From Roseburia_D sp964388945 (GTDB taxonomy: Bacteria > Bacillota > Clostridia > Lachnospirales > Lachnospiraceae): DNA of 20,632 nucleotides. This document shows positions 1 to 6,718 of this stretch, one piece after another. The stretch is taken from NCBI GenBank assembly GCA_964388945.1, contig CAYMCM010000045.1, positions 1-20,632 on the forward strand. Reading direction: 5' to 3'. Numbering within the stretch: the stretch's first letter is position 1; each line of letters begins with the position of its first letter. The notes under the pieces were generated by a model, which was given only the letters and a program-made list of their open reading frames with translations, had not been told where the DNA came from and searched no databases. Position numbers and translations under genes: made by a program.

Positions 1-13
1 TTATTTCTAGTCC

Positions 14-42
14 ATTATACACTATTTCTGACTGTTTGAGAA
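14..42 (-). promoter_or_regulatory. Candidate sigma-A promoter reading out of the left edge
   Basis: On the minus strand a TATAAT hexamer (14-19) lies 17 bases downstream of TTCTCA (37-42), a weaker match to TTGACA. It sits just past the efp terminator and points out of the window, so it would drive the next gene to the left, which is not visible. The -10 is perfect and the -35 matches four of six, so this is plausible but unproven. Confidence 0.4.
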
Positions 43-56
43 ATTTCCTATAAAGC

Positions 57-91
57 AAAAAAGCCGCTGTAAGCTTAACGCCTGCAGCGAC
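57..91 (-). terminator. Rho-independent terminator after efp
   Basis: On the minus strand GTCGCTG (85-91) pairs with CAGCGGC (63-69) with one G-U pair, followed directly by six T (57-62). It begins 33 bases past the efp stop codon, so it closes the efp transcript. Confidence 0.85.
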
Positions 92-124
92 TTTCTCTTC
101 TATCTTTATCTGTAATATAAAATC

Positions 125-682
125 CTATACTCTGGATAAGTATTCTCCGGTTCTGGTATCGATTTTGATCACATCATCCTGCTCTACGAATAACGGTACG
201 CTTACCGTTGCTCCTGTCTCTACGGTTGCCGGCTTTGTAGCGCCTGTTGCGGTATCACCCTTGAAGCCCGGTTCTGTCTCTGTGATCTGTAATTCTACGA
301 ACAGAGGCGGTTCTACTGCGAATACATTTCCGTTGTGGGAGCATACTTTACACATTTCGTTTTCTTTTACGAATTTGAGTGCATCACCGATCGTATTGCT
401 GTCTAACGCTACCTGATCGTATGTCTCTACGTCCATGAAGTAATATAAATCTCCGTCTTTGTATAAATACTGCATATCTTTTCTGTCGATACGCGCCTGC
501 GGACATTTTTCTGTCGGACGGAACGTTTTTTCAACTACACCGCCGTTGATGATATTCTTTAATTTTGTGCGGACGAATGCTGCACCTTTACCTGGTTTTA
601 CATGCTGAAATTCAATAATCTGATAAATATTTCCTTCATATTCGATCGTAATTCCGTTTCTAAAATCTCCTGCTGAAATCAT
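125..682 (-). CDS. efp: Translation elongation factor P
   Basis: EF-P binds the ribosome between the P and E sites and relieves stalling at polyproline stretches. The 185-residue protein has the family's usual length and three beta-barrel domains. The N-terminal KOW-like domain carries the loop VKPGKG, with Lys32 at the tip; this matches the lysine that is modified in other bacteria (5-aminopentanol in B. subtilis). The C-terminal signature region includes VETYDQ and DVIKIDTRTGEYLSRV. The reading frame stays open further upstream, but I chose the ATG at 680-682 because AAGGAGG (691-697) precedes it by 8 bases and the protein then begins MISAGDFRNG as in homologs. It has its own promoter at 730-758 and terminator at 57-91, so it is probably transcribed alone. 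The modifying enzymes are not in this window. Confidence 0.97.
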   Translation of the reverse strand: MISAGDFRNGITIEYEGNIYQIIEFQHVKPGKGAAFVRTKLKNIINGGVVEKTFRPTEKCPQARIDRKDMQYLYKDGDLYYFMDVETYDQVALDSNTIGDALKFVKENEMCKVCSHNGNVFAVEPPLFVELQITETEPGFKGDTATGATKPATVETGATVSVPLFVEQDDVIKIDTRTGEYLSRV

Positions 683-690
683 TCGATATT

Positions 691-697
691 CCTCCTT
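691..697 (-). promoter_or_regulatory. Ribosome binding site that fixes the efp start
   Basis: AAGGAGG on the minus strand, 8 bases before the ATG at 680-682. It rules out the longer in-frame start at 718, which would place this motif inside the coding region. Confidence 0.85.
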
Positions 698-729
698 AAA
701 TCTGTCTGGGAATGTCACCCACTCGTTTC

Positions 730-758
730 ATTCTATAATAAATATGCCTATATTTCAA
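730..758 (-). promoter_or_regulatory. Sigma-A promoter of efp
   Basis: On the minus strand the -35 is TTGAAA (753-758), the spacer is exactly 17 bases and the -10 is TAGAAT (730-735); each hexamer matches consensus at five of six positions. It lies in the rpiB-efp gap and predicts a leader of about 40 bases. Confidence 0.8.
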
Positions 759-779
759 CCTTTTTTTTACGGTTCTGCC

Positions 780-1220
780 TTATCTTTCCTCAATTTCATG
801 AATCATAGCCACGCGCTTCTCGTGTCTGCCGCCTAAAAACTCTGCTTCCAGATATGCTTTTACGATATCCTTTGCCGTCTCGATACCCACAATTCTTTCA
901 CCAAACGCGATGATATTCGCATTGTTGTGCTGTTTGACCAGACGCGCTGTCGTTACATCTGAGCACACTGCCGCACGCACACCTTTGACTTTGTTTGCTG
1001 CGATGGATATACCGACACCGGTACCGCAGATCAAAACTCCGCAGTCTGCCTCTCCTGCCGCAACTGCTCTGCCGACTTTTTCACCATAAACCGGATAGTC
1101 ACAGCTTTCATTGCTGTCCGTACCGTAATTTACGACCTCGTGCCCGAGTTCTTCCAGATATTTGCTGATCTCCTGTTTCATTTTCACTGCTGCATGATCG
1201 TTTCCAATTGCGATTTTCAT
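780..1220 (-). CDS. rpiB: Ribose 5-phosphate isomerase B
   Basis: RpiB interconverts ribose 5-phosphate and ribulose 5-phosphate in the non-oxidative pentose phosphate pathway (cytosol). The 146-residue protein is full length for the RpiB/LacAB family. It begins MKIAIGNDHA (Asp8, His9 at the sugar-phosphate site), has the CGTGVG loop with the catalytic Cys65, and His98 in QHNNANI. The start has a GGAGGAAAG-type site a few bases upstream. The gene lies 11 bases behind the YqeG-type phosphatase gene and is probably cotranscribed with it. The family also contains galactose 6-phosphate and allose 6-phosphate isomerases; lack of sugar-operon neighbours favours the ribose enzyme. The rpe gene, which takes the product onward to xylulose 5-phosphate, is about 4 kb away in another unit. 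Confidence 0.93.
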   Translation of the reverse strand: MKIAIGNDHAAVKMKQEISKYLEELGHEVVNYGTDSNESCDYPVYGEKVGRAVAAGEADCGVLICGTGVGISIAANKVKGVRAAVCSDVTTARLVKQHNNANIIAFGERIVGIETAKDIVKAYLEAEFLGGRHEKRVAMIHEIEER

Positions 1221-1231
1221 TTTCTTTCCTC

Positions 1232-1738
1232 CTACTGGTTTTTCTTAACATAGCGTTTATAAAAAAATAATACAATCTTTTCCAGATACCGTTTTAACAC
1301 AATCTGTATCTCTTCTTTCGGATGGATCGGTTTTACTAAGATCGTCCTTATCCCGGCACGATTTGCCCCGTACACATCCGTAAAAATCTGATCTCCGATG
1401 AATAATGTATTCCTCTCATCGGTTCCCATCAATTCCATCGCTTTTTTGTAATTTTTCACAGACGGCTTGCCCGCCTTGAAAATATAGTTCACCTGCACAT
1501 CCTCATTAAACATTTTCACACGCGGTTCTTTGTTGTTTGACAACAGACAACAGGTATATCCGCGCTCTTTTAAATGCGCAAAAAGCTTTTTCGCGCGCTC
1601 ATCCGCCTTCGCCCCATGCGGCACAAGCGTATTGTCGATATCAAAGATCAGCCCCCGGTATCCTTCGCCATAGAGCCGGTCAAAATCGATCACATACGTG
1701 GAGTCCACATATGCTCCGGGATAAAATTTCTGTAACAT
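1232..1738 (-). CDS. yqeG: YqeG-family HAD-IIIA phosphatase
   Basis: This 168-residue protein belongs to the HAD superfamily, YqeG subgroup. HAD motif I is DIDNT (33-37) with the nucleophile Asp33, motif II is SNN (67-69), the motif III lysine is in KAGKP (Lys91), and motif IV is GDQIFTD (115-121). All catalytic residues are present, so it should be an active phosphatase. The physiological substrate of the family is not settled; a related yeast protein is a phosphatidylglycerophosphate phosphatase, so a lipid phosphate substrate is possible. The last 25 residues are basic and hydrophobic (VLFFYKRYVKK) and could touch the membrane. In Bacillus yqeG starts the yqeG-yqeH-aroE operon, but here it sits between a hydrolase gene and rpiB. 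A GGGAGG site lies 6 bases before the ATG. Confidence 0.9.
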   Translation of the reverse strand: MLQKFYPGAYVDSTYVIDFDRLYGEGYRGLIFDIDNTLVPHGAKADERAKKLFAHLKERGYTCCLLSNNKEPRVKMFNEDVQVNYIFKAGKPSVKNYKKAMELMGTDERNTLFIGDQIFTDVYGANRAGIRTILVKPIHPKEEIQIVLKRYLEKIVLFFYKRYVKKNQ

Positions 1739-1751
1739 AGCTTCCTCCCTT

Positions 1752-2294
1752 TTATGATTTTATGATCGCGGAAATCTGTTTAAAGGACGGTGTACCTGAC
1801 ACCTCCGAGAGTTCATACAGGATCGATTCATAAGTGGTAAAGGTCACACCCTCCATCTGCGCCCGCAGAAATGCAGTCTGCTTGTCCGCCAAATCTCTTG
1901 CCGTGATACAGTCTGTGACCAGTACCGGACGGTAACCTGCTTCTTTTAAGTCAAGCGCAGTCTGCAGCACACAAATATGTGCCTCCATGCCACAGATAAT
2001 GACATTTTTACAATTCTTTGGTATTGCCTCCCGCACTGCTTTTTCGCCCCAGACACTGAAGGTAAGCTTATCAAATTCTTTCGCTTCTCCCGCCGCCTCT
2101 TTGATCTCTGCGATATTGTCTCCCAGTCCTTTTTTATACTGGGTAGTCAGAATTCTTGGTACTCCGAGCACCTGCATCCCATGTAAAAGTTTTTTTGATT
2201 TTGCCAGAAACTTCTCCCGTTCCGCAACTGCCGGAACCAGCTTTTCCTGATAATCGATCACCATACATACTGACTCTTCCGGTCGAATCCTCAT
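1752..2294 (-). CDS. Isochorismatase-family cysteine hydrolase
   Basis: A 180-residue protein with the isochorismatase-like fold. The catalytic triad is visible: Asp14 (MVIDYQEKLVPAV), Lys76 (FDKLTFSVW) and the nucleophile Cys108 (CGMEAHICVLQTALDL), followed by the C-terminal VTDCITAR strand typical of the YcaC-like branch. Members hydrolyse diverse amides, ureas or vinyl ethers, and the substrate cannot be read from sequence. No siderophore or nicotinamide genes lie nearby to suggest a pathway. An in-frame TTG at 2307-2309 would add five residues, but it overlaps the GAGGAGG site (2301-2307), so the ATG at 2292-2294 is the start. A terminator behind nrdR ends right at this ribosome binding site, so it is unclear which promoter serves this gene. 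It likely leads a unit with yqeG and rpiB. Confidence 0.9.
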   Translation of the reverse strand: MRIRPEESVCMVIDYQEKLVPAVAEREKFLAKSKKLLHGMQVLGVPRILTTQYKKGLGDNIAEIKEAAGEAKEFDKLTFSVWGEKAVREAIPKNCKNVIICGMEAHICVLQTALDLKEAGYRPVLVTDCITARDLADKQTAFLRAQMEGVTFTTYESILYELSEVSGTPSFKQISAIIKS

Positions 2295-2300
2295 CGTTTT

Positions 2301-2307
2301 CCTCCTC
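2301..2307 (-). promoter_or_regulatory. Ribosome binding site of the isochorismatase-family gene
   Basis: GAGGAGG on the minus strand, 6 bases before the ATG at 2292-2294. It follows the T-run of the nrdR terminator directly, so hairpin, T-run and ribosome binding site are packed into about 40 bases. Confidence 0.85.
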
Positions 2308-2339
2308 AAAAAAAGGGCTATGTATCACAACATAAGCCC
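2308..2339 (-). terminator. Rho-independent terminator after nrdR
   Basis: On the minus strand GGGCTTATGT (2330-2339) pairs with ACATAGCCC (2315-2323) with one bulged T, around a six-base loop, and is followed by seven T (2308-2314). It lies 20 bases past the nrdR stop and directly before the next gene's ribosome binding site. Confidence 0.82.
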
Positions 2340-2358
2340 CCTGCCTTTTTATTTTCTG

Positions 2359-2811
2359 CTATTTATCCAGAATCTTTTTCAACTCATTCATAAATGTATT
2401 AACATCTTTGAACTCACGATATACCGATGCAAAGCGCACATAGGCAACCGCTTCTAAATCTTTTAATTTGTCCATCACGATCTCTCCGATCACAGAAGTC
2501 GGAATTTCTTTTTCTTCCAGATTGAAAATCTCTGTCTCCACTTCATCTACCAGCTCATTGATCTGATTGATGGAAACCGGACGCTTATGACATGCGCGCA
2601 GAACTCCCGCCGTGATCTTGGAACGGTCGTACTGTTCCCTGCTGTTATCCTTTTTTATAACTACAAGCGGTATCGTCTCTACTTTTTCATAGGTCGTAAA
2701 TCTCTTCTTACAGTTGTCACACAGACGTCTGCGCCGGATCGATGTATTGTCATCTGCCGGTCTTGAATCAATAACTCTGGTCTCATCACTGCCGCAAAAC
2801 GGACATTTCAT
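2359..2811 (-). CDS. nrdR: Transcriptional repressor NrdR of ribonucleotide reductase genes
   Basis: NrdR senses ATP/dATP and represses ribonucleotide reductase operons by binding paired NrdR boxes. The 150-residue protein is standard length. Residues 1-34 form the zinc ribbon (Cys3, Cys6, Cys31, Cys34; MKCPFCGS and LCDNC) with the conserved DSRPADDNTSIRRRR stretch that contacts DNA. Residues from about 49 to 139 form the ATP-cone (VVIKKDNSREQYDRSKI). The open frame extends 39 codons further upstream, but the ATG at 2809-2811 gives the canonical MKCPFC start and has GGGAGG (2821-2826) ahead of it. The gene has its own promoter at 2879-2907 and a terminator at 2308-2339, so it is mainly monocistronic. 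No nrd genes and no clear NrdR box are in this window. Confidence 0.96.
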   Translation of the reverse strand: MKCPFCGSDETRVIDSRPADDNTSIRRRRLCDNCKKRFTTYEKVETIPLVVIKKDNSREQYDRSKITAGVLRACHKRPVSINQINELVDEVETEIFNLEEKEIPTSVIGEIVMDKLKDLEAVAYVRFASVYREFKDVNTFMNELKKILDK

Positions 2812-2832
2812 GTCGTTTTCCTCCCACACGCA

Positions 2833-2860
2833 GACAGGAAAAGCCTTTTTTCTTCCTGTC
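2833..2860 (-). other. Perfect hairpin in the nrdR leader
   Basis: GACAGGAA (2853-2860 on the minus strand) pairs perfectly with TTCCTGTC (2833-2840) around a 12-base A-rich loop that could extend the stem. No T-run follows in either direction, so it is not a standard terminator. It lies inside the predicted 60-base nrdR leader, 7 bases before the ribosome binding site. Function unknown. Confidence 0.5.
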
Positions 2861-2878
2861 ACGGACTTACTGTTTTTT

Positions 2879-2907
2879 AGTATAACTTTCCGCGCGGTTC
2901 TTGTCAA
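2879..2907 (-). promoter_or_regulatory. Strong sigma-A promoter of nrdR
   Basis: On the minus strand a perfect -35 TTGACA (2902-2907), a 17-base spacer and TATACT (2879-2884, five of six). The spacer holds the eight-base palindrome CCGCGCGG. It starts about 30 bases past the ymxH-type stop codon and predicts a leader of about 60 bases. Confidence 0.88.
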
Positions 2908-2940
2908 CCGGTAACAGATATTCCGCATCTTTTCGCCGTT

Positions 2941-3195
2941 TTACAGCTTATGCTTCGCATCATCCAGACAGACATCCACCAGTATGATATCCCGTCCGAT
3001 GCATTTGATGTTTTTCCACGGAATAAAATATTCAAAATCCCGAAAGAACACGCCAAACCATCTGCATGGCTGCGGTACGATCAATGCACGTATACATCCT
3101 GTTTTCTCGTCAATGTCCAGATCACAGACATGCCCGAGAAAACAGCAGTCCGCCACATTGATCACATCTTTTTCCTGCAGTTCACAAAAACGCAT
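2941..3195 (-). CDS. YlmC/YmxH-family PRC-barrel protein
   Basis: An 84-residue protein recognisable as the YlmC/YmxH family: MRFCELQEKDVINVADCCFLGHVCDLDIDEKTGCIRALIVP followed by a FIPWKNIKCIGRDIILVD strand. This is a single PRC-barrel-like beta domain. YmxH is listed as a sporulation-associated protein in Bacillus and YlmC as a small conserved protein; the biochemical role is not established. The ribosome binding site is weak (GGGATG about 6 bases before the ATG). It follows ychF by 42 bases on the same strand with no terminator visible between them, so cotranscription with ychF is likely. The nrdR promoter begins right after its stop. Confidence 0.85.
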   Translation of the reverse strand: MRFCELQEKDVINVADCCFLGHVCDLDIDEKTGCIRALIVPQPCRWFGVFFRDFEYFIPWKNIKCIGRDIILVDVCLDDAKHKL

Positions 3196-3237
3196 GCTGC
3201 ATCATCCCAAAACTGCTCTTTCTATTATCTTATGCAG

Positions 3238-4338
3238 TTACACGTTAAAACGGAATACAATAATGTCACCGTCTTTTACCACATACTCTTTTCCTTCCAG
3301 ACGCACCAGACCTTTTTCTTTTGCTGCCACCATACTGCCGCATTCCATCAGATCCTTGTACGCAACAACTTCCGCACGGATAAATCCACGTTCAAAATCG
3401 GTATGGATCTTTCCTGCCGCCTGCGGTGCCTTAGTTCCGTTCTTGATCGTCCATGCCCTGGTCTCATCTTCTCCGGAAGTAAGGAAACTGATCAGTCCGA
3501 GTAAACGATAGCTTGCCCGGATCAGTTTTTCCAGTCCGGATTCTTTTAAGCCGAGTTCCTCTAAGAACATCGCCTTTTCATCCTCTTCCAGTTCTGCCAT
3601 TTCCTGTTCGATCTGTGCACAAATAACAAACACTTCACTGTTTTCCTTTGCTGCAAGCTCTCTCACATTGTTTACATGCGGATTGACCGCACCATCATCT
3701 GCCAGATCATCTTCTGATACGTTTGCCGCGTAAATGACCGGCTTTGCAGTAAGAAGATTATAGGATCTGTACCATTCAAGTTCGTCCTCATCCTCGGAAA
3801 GTTCGAAAGTCTTTGCCATATTTCCCTCTTCCAGATGTGCTTTTAACGCCTCCAACAGTTTTAATTCTTTCGCAAGTGTCTTGTCCATTCTTGCCTGTTT
3901 TGCCACTTTCGCGATACGGCGCTCCAAAATCTCAACATCTGAAAAGATCAGTTCTAAATTGATCGTCTCAATATCTCTTGCCGGATCTACGCTACCATCA
4001 ACATGAACGACATTTGTATCTTCAAAACAACGTACCACATGAACGATCGCGTCTACCTCACGGATGTTCGCAAGAAACTGATTTCCAAGCCCCTCGCCTT
4101 TACTCGCACCCTTTACCAGACCTGCAATATCCACGAACTCGATAACTGCCGGAGTCACTTTCTTGGAATGATACATCTCACCGAGTTTGGTCAGACGCTC
4201 ATCCGGAACGGTTACGACACCTACATTCGGGTCGATCGTACAGAACGGATAGTTGGCTGATTCCGCTCCCGCCTTAGTCAGTGAATTAAACAGTGTACTT
4301 TTTCCTACGTTTGGCAATCCTACGATACCTAGTTTCAT
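3238..4338 (-). CDS. ychF: Redox/translation-associated ATPase YchF (OLA1 family)
   Basis: YchF is a universally conserved Obg-related P-loop ATPase that associates with ribosomes and is linked to oxidative stress control. The 366-residue protein is full length. The G domain has G1 GLPNVGKS (7-14), the switch II motif DIAG (70-73) and, in place of the GTP-selecting NKxD, NVSE (206-209), the family's mark of ATP preference. A helical coiled-coil domain spans roughly 128-200, and the C-terminal TGS domain (about 283-366) ends in GDIIVFRFNV. The frame is open nine codons further, but the ATG at 4336-4338 gives the canonical MKLGIVGLPNVGKST start; AAAGGAG lies about 11 bases upstream, a slightly long spacing. 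I found no convincing promoter in the 87 bases before it. Confidence 0.96.
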   Translation of the reverse strand: MKLGIVGLPNVGKSTLFNSLTKAGAESANYPFCTIDPNVGVVTVPDERLTKLGEMYHSKKVTPAVIEFVDIAGLVKGASKGEGLGNQFLANIREVDAIVHVVRCFEDTNVVHVDGSVDPARDIETINLELIFSDVEILERRIAKVAKQARMDKTLAKELKLLEALKAHLEEGNMAKTFELSEDEDELEWYRSYNLLTAKPVIYAANVSEDDLADDGAVNPHVNNVRELAAKENSEVFVICAQIEQEMAELEEDEKAMFLEELGLKESGLEKLIRASYRLLGLISFLTSGEDETRAWTIKNGTKAPQAAGKIHTDFERGFIRAEVVAYKDLMECGSMVAAKEKGLVRLEGKEYVVKDGDIIVFRFNV

Positions 4339-4425
4339 AATACAACAATCTCCTTTATCTCTCATGGGAAAAGGCTACCTGCGCACCTGCCCATTTTCTT
4401 ATCATTTTTTGTATAGATAAACATT

Positions 4426-4466
4426 AAAAAATCCAGATACAACTCATATAGAGTATCACATCAGGA
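4426..4466 (-). terminator. Imperfect rho-independent terminator after thiN
   Basis: On the minus strand TCC-x-GATGT..ACTC (within 4451-4466) pairs imperfectly, with G-U pairs and two bulges, with GAGTTGTATCTGGA (4432-4445), followed by six T (4426-4431). A run of A precedes the hairpin, so a plus-strand transcript would also see a T-run. It lies 22 bases past the thiN stop and is taken as the end of the priA-thiN operon. Confidence 0.7.
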
Positions 4467-4488
4467 CTTTTTTTTCAACTCTCCCTGC

Positions 4489-5136
4489 CTAATCCCTAGA
4501 TTCGATCATAATGAGGATTCCTTTTTGCACAGTGACTTCCGCCACATCTGCTGTGATCTCATTGCTGACACCGAGCGAATTATCACTTGTCATACGATAT
4601 TCCGTAAGCGGATATTTAAAACCGCGTAAGGTAACGCCTTCCGCCTCTGTTGTAAGCGGAAGAAAGGAAACATATTTTCCAAACTGTTCTGCTTTTTTCA
4701 ACGTAAGCTGTCTGCCTACCAACCGAATCCGGTTTGTCGGATCTACCAGCATACATGGTATGTGATTTTCCAGTGATTTACATAACAGTTGTATATTTCC
4801 CAACACATGATCGATCCTGCTTCCGGTCGCTCCGATTACGCAGATTTCATCCGGTGCAAGTGATATGGCAAGCTTCAACGCCAGTTCTGTGTCCGTCTCA
4901 TCCTTTTCCGGCTGAAACTCGATGAAGCGGATTTCATCCCGCATCCGGAAATACGAAAGGATCTTTTGGTTTACCGAATCAAAATCTCCTACGATATACT
5001 GCGGAACGATTCCCATGCGGTAAAAAAATTCCATCCCGGAATCTGCTGCGATAAAACAGTCAAATTTTTCTCTCTTGATATAATCTGCGGCGAAATCATC
5101 CCGGATGCTCCCGCCTGCCGCAATCAATATCTTCAT
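4489..5136 (-). CDS. thiN: Thiamine pyrophosphokinase
   Basis: Transfers pyrophosphate from ATP to thiamine to give the cofactor TPP in the cytosol. The 215-residue protein has the catalytic-domain motifs of the family: AADSG (31-34), GDFDS (50-54), the acidic KDETDTELAL stretch (78-87) and GATGSRIDHVLGN (102-114), then the C-terminal thiamine-binding beta domain with NSLGVSNE (186-193). The frame is open 16 codons further upstream, but the ATG at 5134-5136 is preceded by AGGAG and gives the usual MKILIAAGG start. It follows rpe by 17 bases and is the last gene of the long operon, as in B. subtilis. No TPP riboswitch is apparent. Confidence 0.94.
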   Translation of the reverse strand: MKILIAAGGSIRDDFAADYIKREKFDCFIAADSGMEFFYRMGIVPQYIVGDFDSVNQKILSYFRMRDEIRFIEFQPEKDETDTELALKLAISLAPDEICVIGATGSRIDHVLGNIQLLCKSLENHIPCMLVDPTNRIRLVGRQLTLKKAEQFGKYVSFLPLTTEAEGVTLRGFKYPLTEYRMTSDNSLGVSNEITADVAEVTVQKGILIMIESRD

Positions 5137-5153
5137 TCTTCTCTCCTGCCAGA

Positions 5154-5810
5154 TCATACTTCCCGCATTTTTTCCAGGAAACAACTGATGTTTTCTCCGA
5201 TGTCTCCCTTAAATACCGCACTGCCCGCTACAATGATATTGGCACCGGCATCCATGATGCGCTCCACATTTTCCAGATTAATACCGCCATCGACCTCAAT
5301 ATCGGTCTTTAGTCCTTTTTTATCGATCATCTGTTTGAGATCACGCACCTTGTCCAGTGTATACGGAATAAAGGTCTGCCCGCCAAAACCCGGATTGACT
5401 GTCATGATAAGCACCATGTCTACGTTCGGAAGAACATACTCGATCGCACTAAGCGGTGTTGCCGGATTTAACGCTACACCACAAAGGATTCCCTTATCCC
5501 GGATTGCCTGCACAGTCCGATCCAGATGTGAACAGCTCTCTGCATGCACAGTCAGAAGATCTGCGCCGCACTCCACAAATTCATCTACATAGCGGATCGG
5601 TTCATCGATCATAAGGTGCACATCAAAGATGCGGTCTGTCAGTCCGCGGATCGATTTTATAACCGGAAAACCGAACGAGATGCTCGGTACAAAGCTCCCA
5701 TCCATAACATCAATATGCACATATTGTGCTCCGCTCTCGTCCAATAGCCGTACCTGATCTCCCAGATTTGCAAAATCAGCAGATAAAATAGACGGTGATA
5801 AACAGTTCAT
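5154..5810 (-). CDS. rpe: Ribulose-phosphate 3-epimerase
   Basis: Interconverts ribulose 5-phosphate and xylulose 5-phosphate in the pentose phosphate pathway. The 218-residue TIM barrel is full length. It begins with LSPSILSADFANL (Ser7), and the metal ligands are His32 and Asp34 (HIDVMDG), His65 (FDVHLMI) and Asp174 (EVDGGIN); Asp34 and Asp174 are the acid/base pair. The phosphate-binding VNPGFGGQ loop (138-145) and AGSAVF loop are intact. A GGAGGG site lies 6 bases before the ATG. It follows rsgA by 21 bases, and thiN follows in the same operon. Confidence 0.97.
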   Translation of the reverse strand: MNCLSPSILSADFANLGDQVRLLDESGAQYVHIDVMDGSFVPSISFGFPVIKSIRGLTDRIFDVHLMIDEPIRYVDEFVECGADLLTVHAESCSHLDRTVQAIRDKGILCGVALNPATPLSAIEYVLPNVDMVLIMTVNPGFGGQTFIPYTLDKVRDLKQMIDKKGLKTDIEVDGGINLENVERIMDAGANIIVAGSAVFKGDIGENISCFLEKMREV

Positions 5811-5831
5811 AATCGTCCCTCCTGCCAGAAA

Positions 5832-6710
5832 TCAATATTTCTTCTGGTCTTTTAATTCTTCATACAGTAATTTATAGTTTTCGTAGCGTACCGGATGGAT
5901 CTTTCCTTCCAAAAGTGACTCTTTTACCATACAGTCCGGCTCACTGATGTGGCTGCATCCGGTAAAACGGCAATATGGCGCCAACGGCACAAACTCAGGA
6001 TAACAGCCAGAGAGATCTTCTTTTTCAAATCCCGGAATCGAAAGGGAACTAAATCCCGGCGTATCCATAATATACGTGCCCTCCTCGACCGGAATGATTT
6101 CGGAATGTCTGGTCGTGTGTCTGCCCCGCTCGATCTTTCTGCTGATCGCACCAGTCTCCATCAAAGCCCCGGGCTGTAACAGATTGATCAATGATGACTT
6201 GCCGACCCCGGAAGGTCCTGCAACTGCCGCCGTCTTTCCTTTTAATTCTTCACGGAGCAGATCTATTCCCTCATTTTTTTTCACACTGGTAAACAGCACT
6301 CTGCTCCCACAGCCAGCATAGATAGCCTTTAATTCCGCAAGCTGTTCCTTCTCCGCAAGGTCTGCTTTATTAAAGCAGATCGTGACCGGAACGCCCTGAT
6401 ACTGCATCATGATCAGAAAACGGTCTAGCAGATTAAAATTCGGTTTCGGACTGACCGCCGCAAAAATAAGAAGTGCCAGATCGATATTTGATACCGCCGG
6501 GCGGATCAGTTCATTTTTCCGCGGCAGTATTTTCTCCACATTTCCAAGCTTTTCTTCTTCATCTAAAACAGCGATCTCTACGTTGTCACCGACTAACGGC
6601 TTGATCTTCTGATTCCGGAAAATCCCTTTTGCCTTACACTCATAAATTCCGGATTCCGCTACATGAACGTAGTAGAATCCGGAAATTCCTTTTACAATCT
6701 TTCCCTGCAT
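5832..6710 (-). CDS. rsgA: Ribosome small-subunit maturation GTPase RsgA
   Basis: RsgA (YloQ/YjeQ) is a circularly permuted GTPase that checks late 30S subunit assembly. The 292-residue protein has an N-terminal OB fold (about 1-65), then the permuted G motifs in the order G4 NKAD (114-117), G1 GPSGVGKSS (165-173) and G3 DTPG (216-219), and a C-terminal zinc-binding region with Cys247, Cys252, His254 and Cys260 (CRFTGCSHISEPDC). It starts 8 bases after prkC; its weak AGGA site overlaps the prkC stop codon, suggesting translational coupling. It can be phosphorylated by PrkC in B. subtilis, which fits the adjacency. Confidence 0.97.
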   Translation of the reverse strand: MQGKIVKGISGFYYVHVAESGIYECKAKGIFRNQKIKPLVGDNVEIAVLDEEEKLGNVEKILPRKNELIRPAVSNIDLALLIFAAVSPKPNFNLLDRFLIMMQYQGVPVTICFNKADLAEKEQLAELKAIYAGCGSRVLFTSVKKNEGIDLLREELKGKTAAVAGPSGVGKSSLINLLQPGALMETGAISRKIERGRHTTRHSEIIPVEEGTYIMDTPGFSSLSIPGFEKEDLSGCYPEFVPLAPYCRFTGCSHISEPDCMVKESLLEGKIHPVRYENYKLLYEELKDQKKY

Positions 6711-6718
6711 ATAATATC

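Noticed and set aside
761..780. Possible terminator after rpiB at the A/T run
   Set aside because: The run is A, not T, on the minus strand, and only a four-base stem could form.
2950..3511. Two long plus-strand open frames opposite ymxH-type gene and ychF
   Set aside because: Both are antisense to solid genes and overlap each other in different frames; no family resemblance.
4366..4440. Candidate ychF promoter (TTGTAT with TATCTA)
   Set aside because: Spacing is 17 but hexamers match only four and three of six positions, and the -35 lies within the terminator stem.
4339..4488. Possible TPP riboswitch or spoVM-like small gene near thiN
   Set aside because: thiN is internal to an operon with no leader; the region after thiN holds a terminator and no short frame resembling SpoVM was seen.
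4966..5592. Plus-strand open frame of 208 codons opposite thiN and rpe
   Set aside because: It lies antisense to two well-recognised genes, resembles no family, has no ribosome binding site and its composition is that of a shadow frame.
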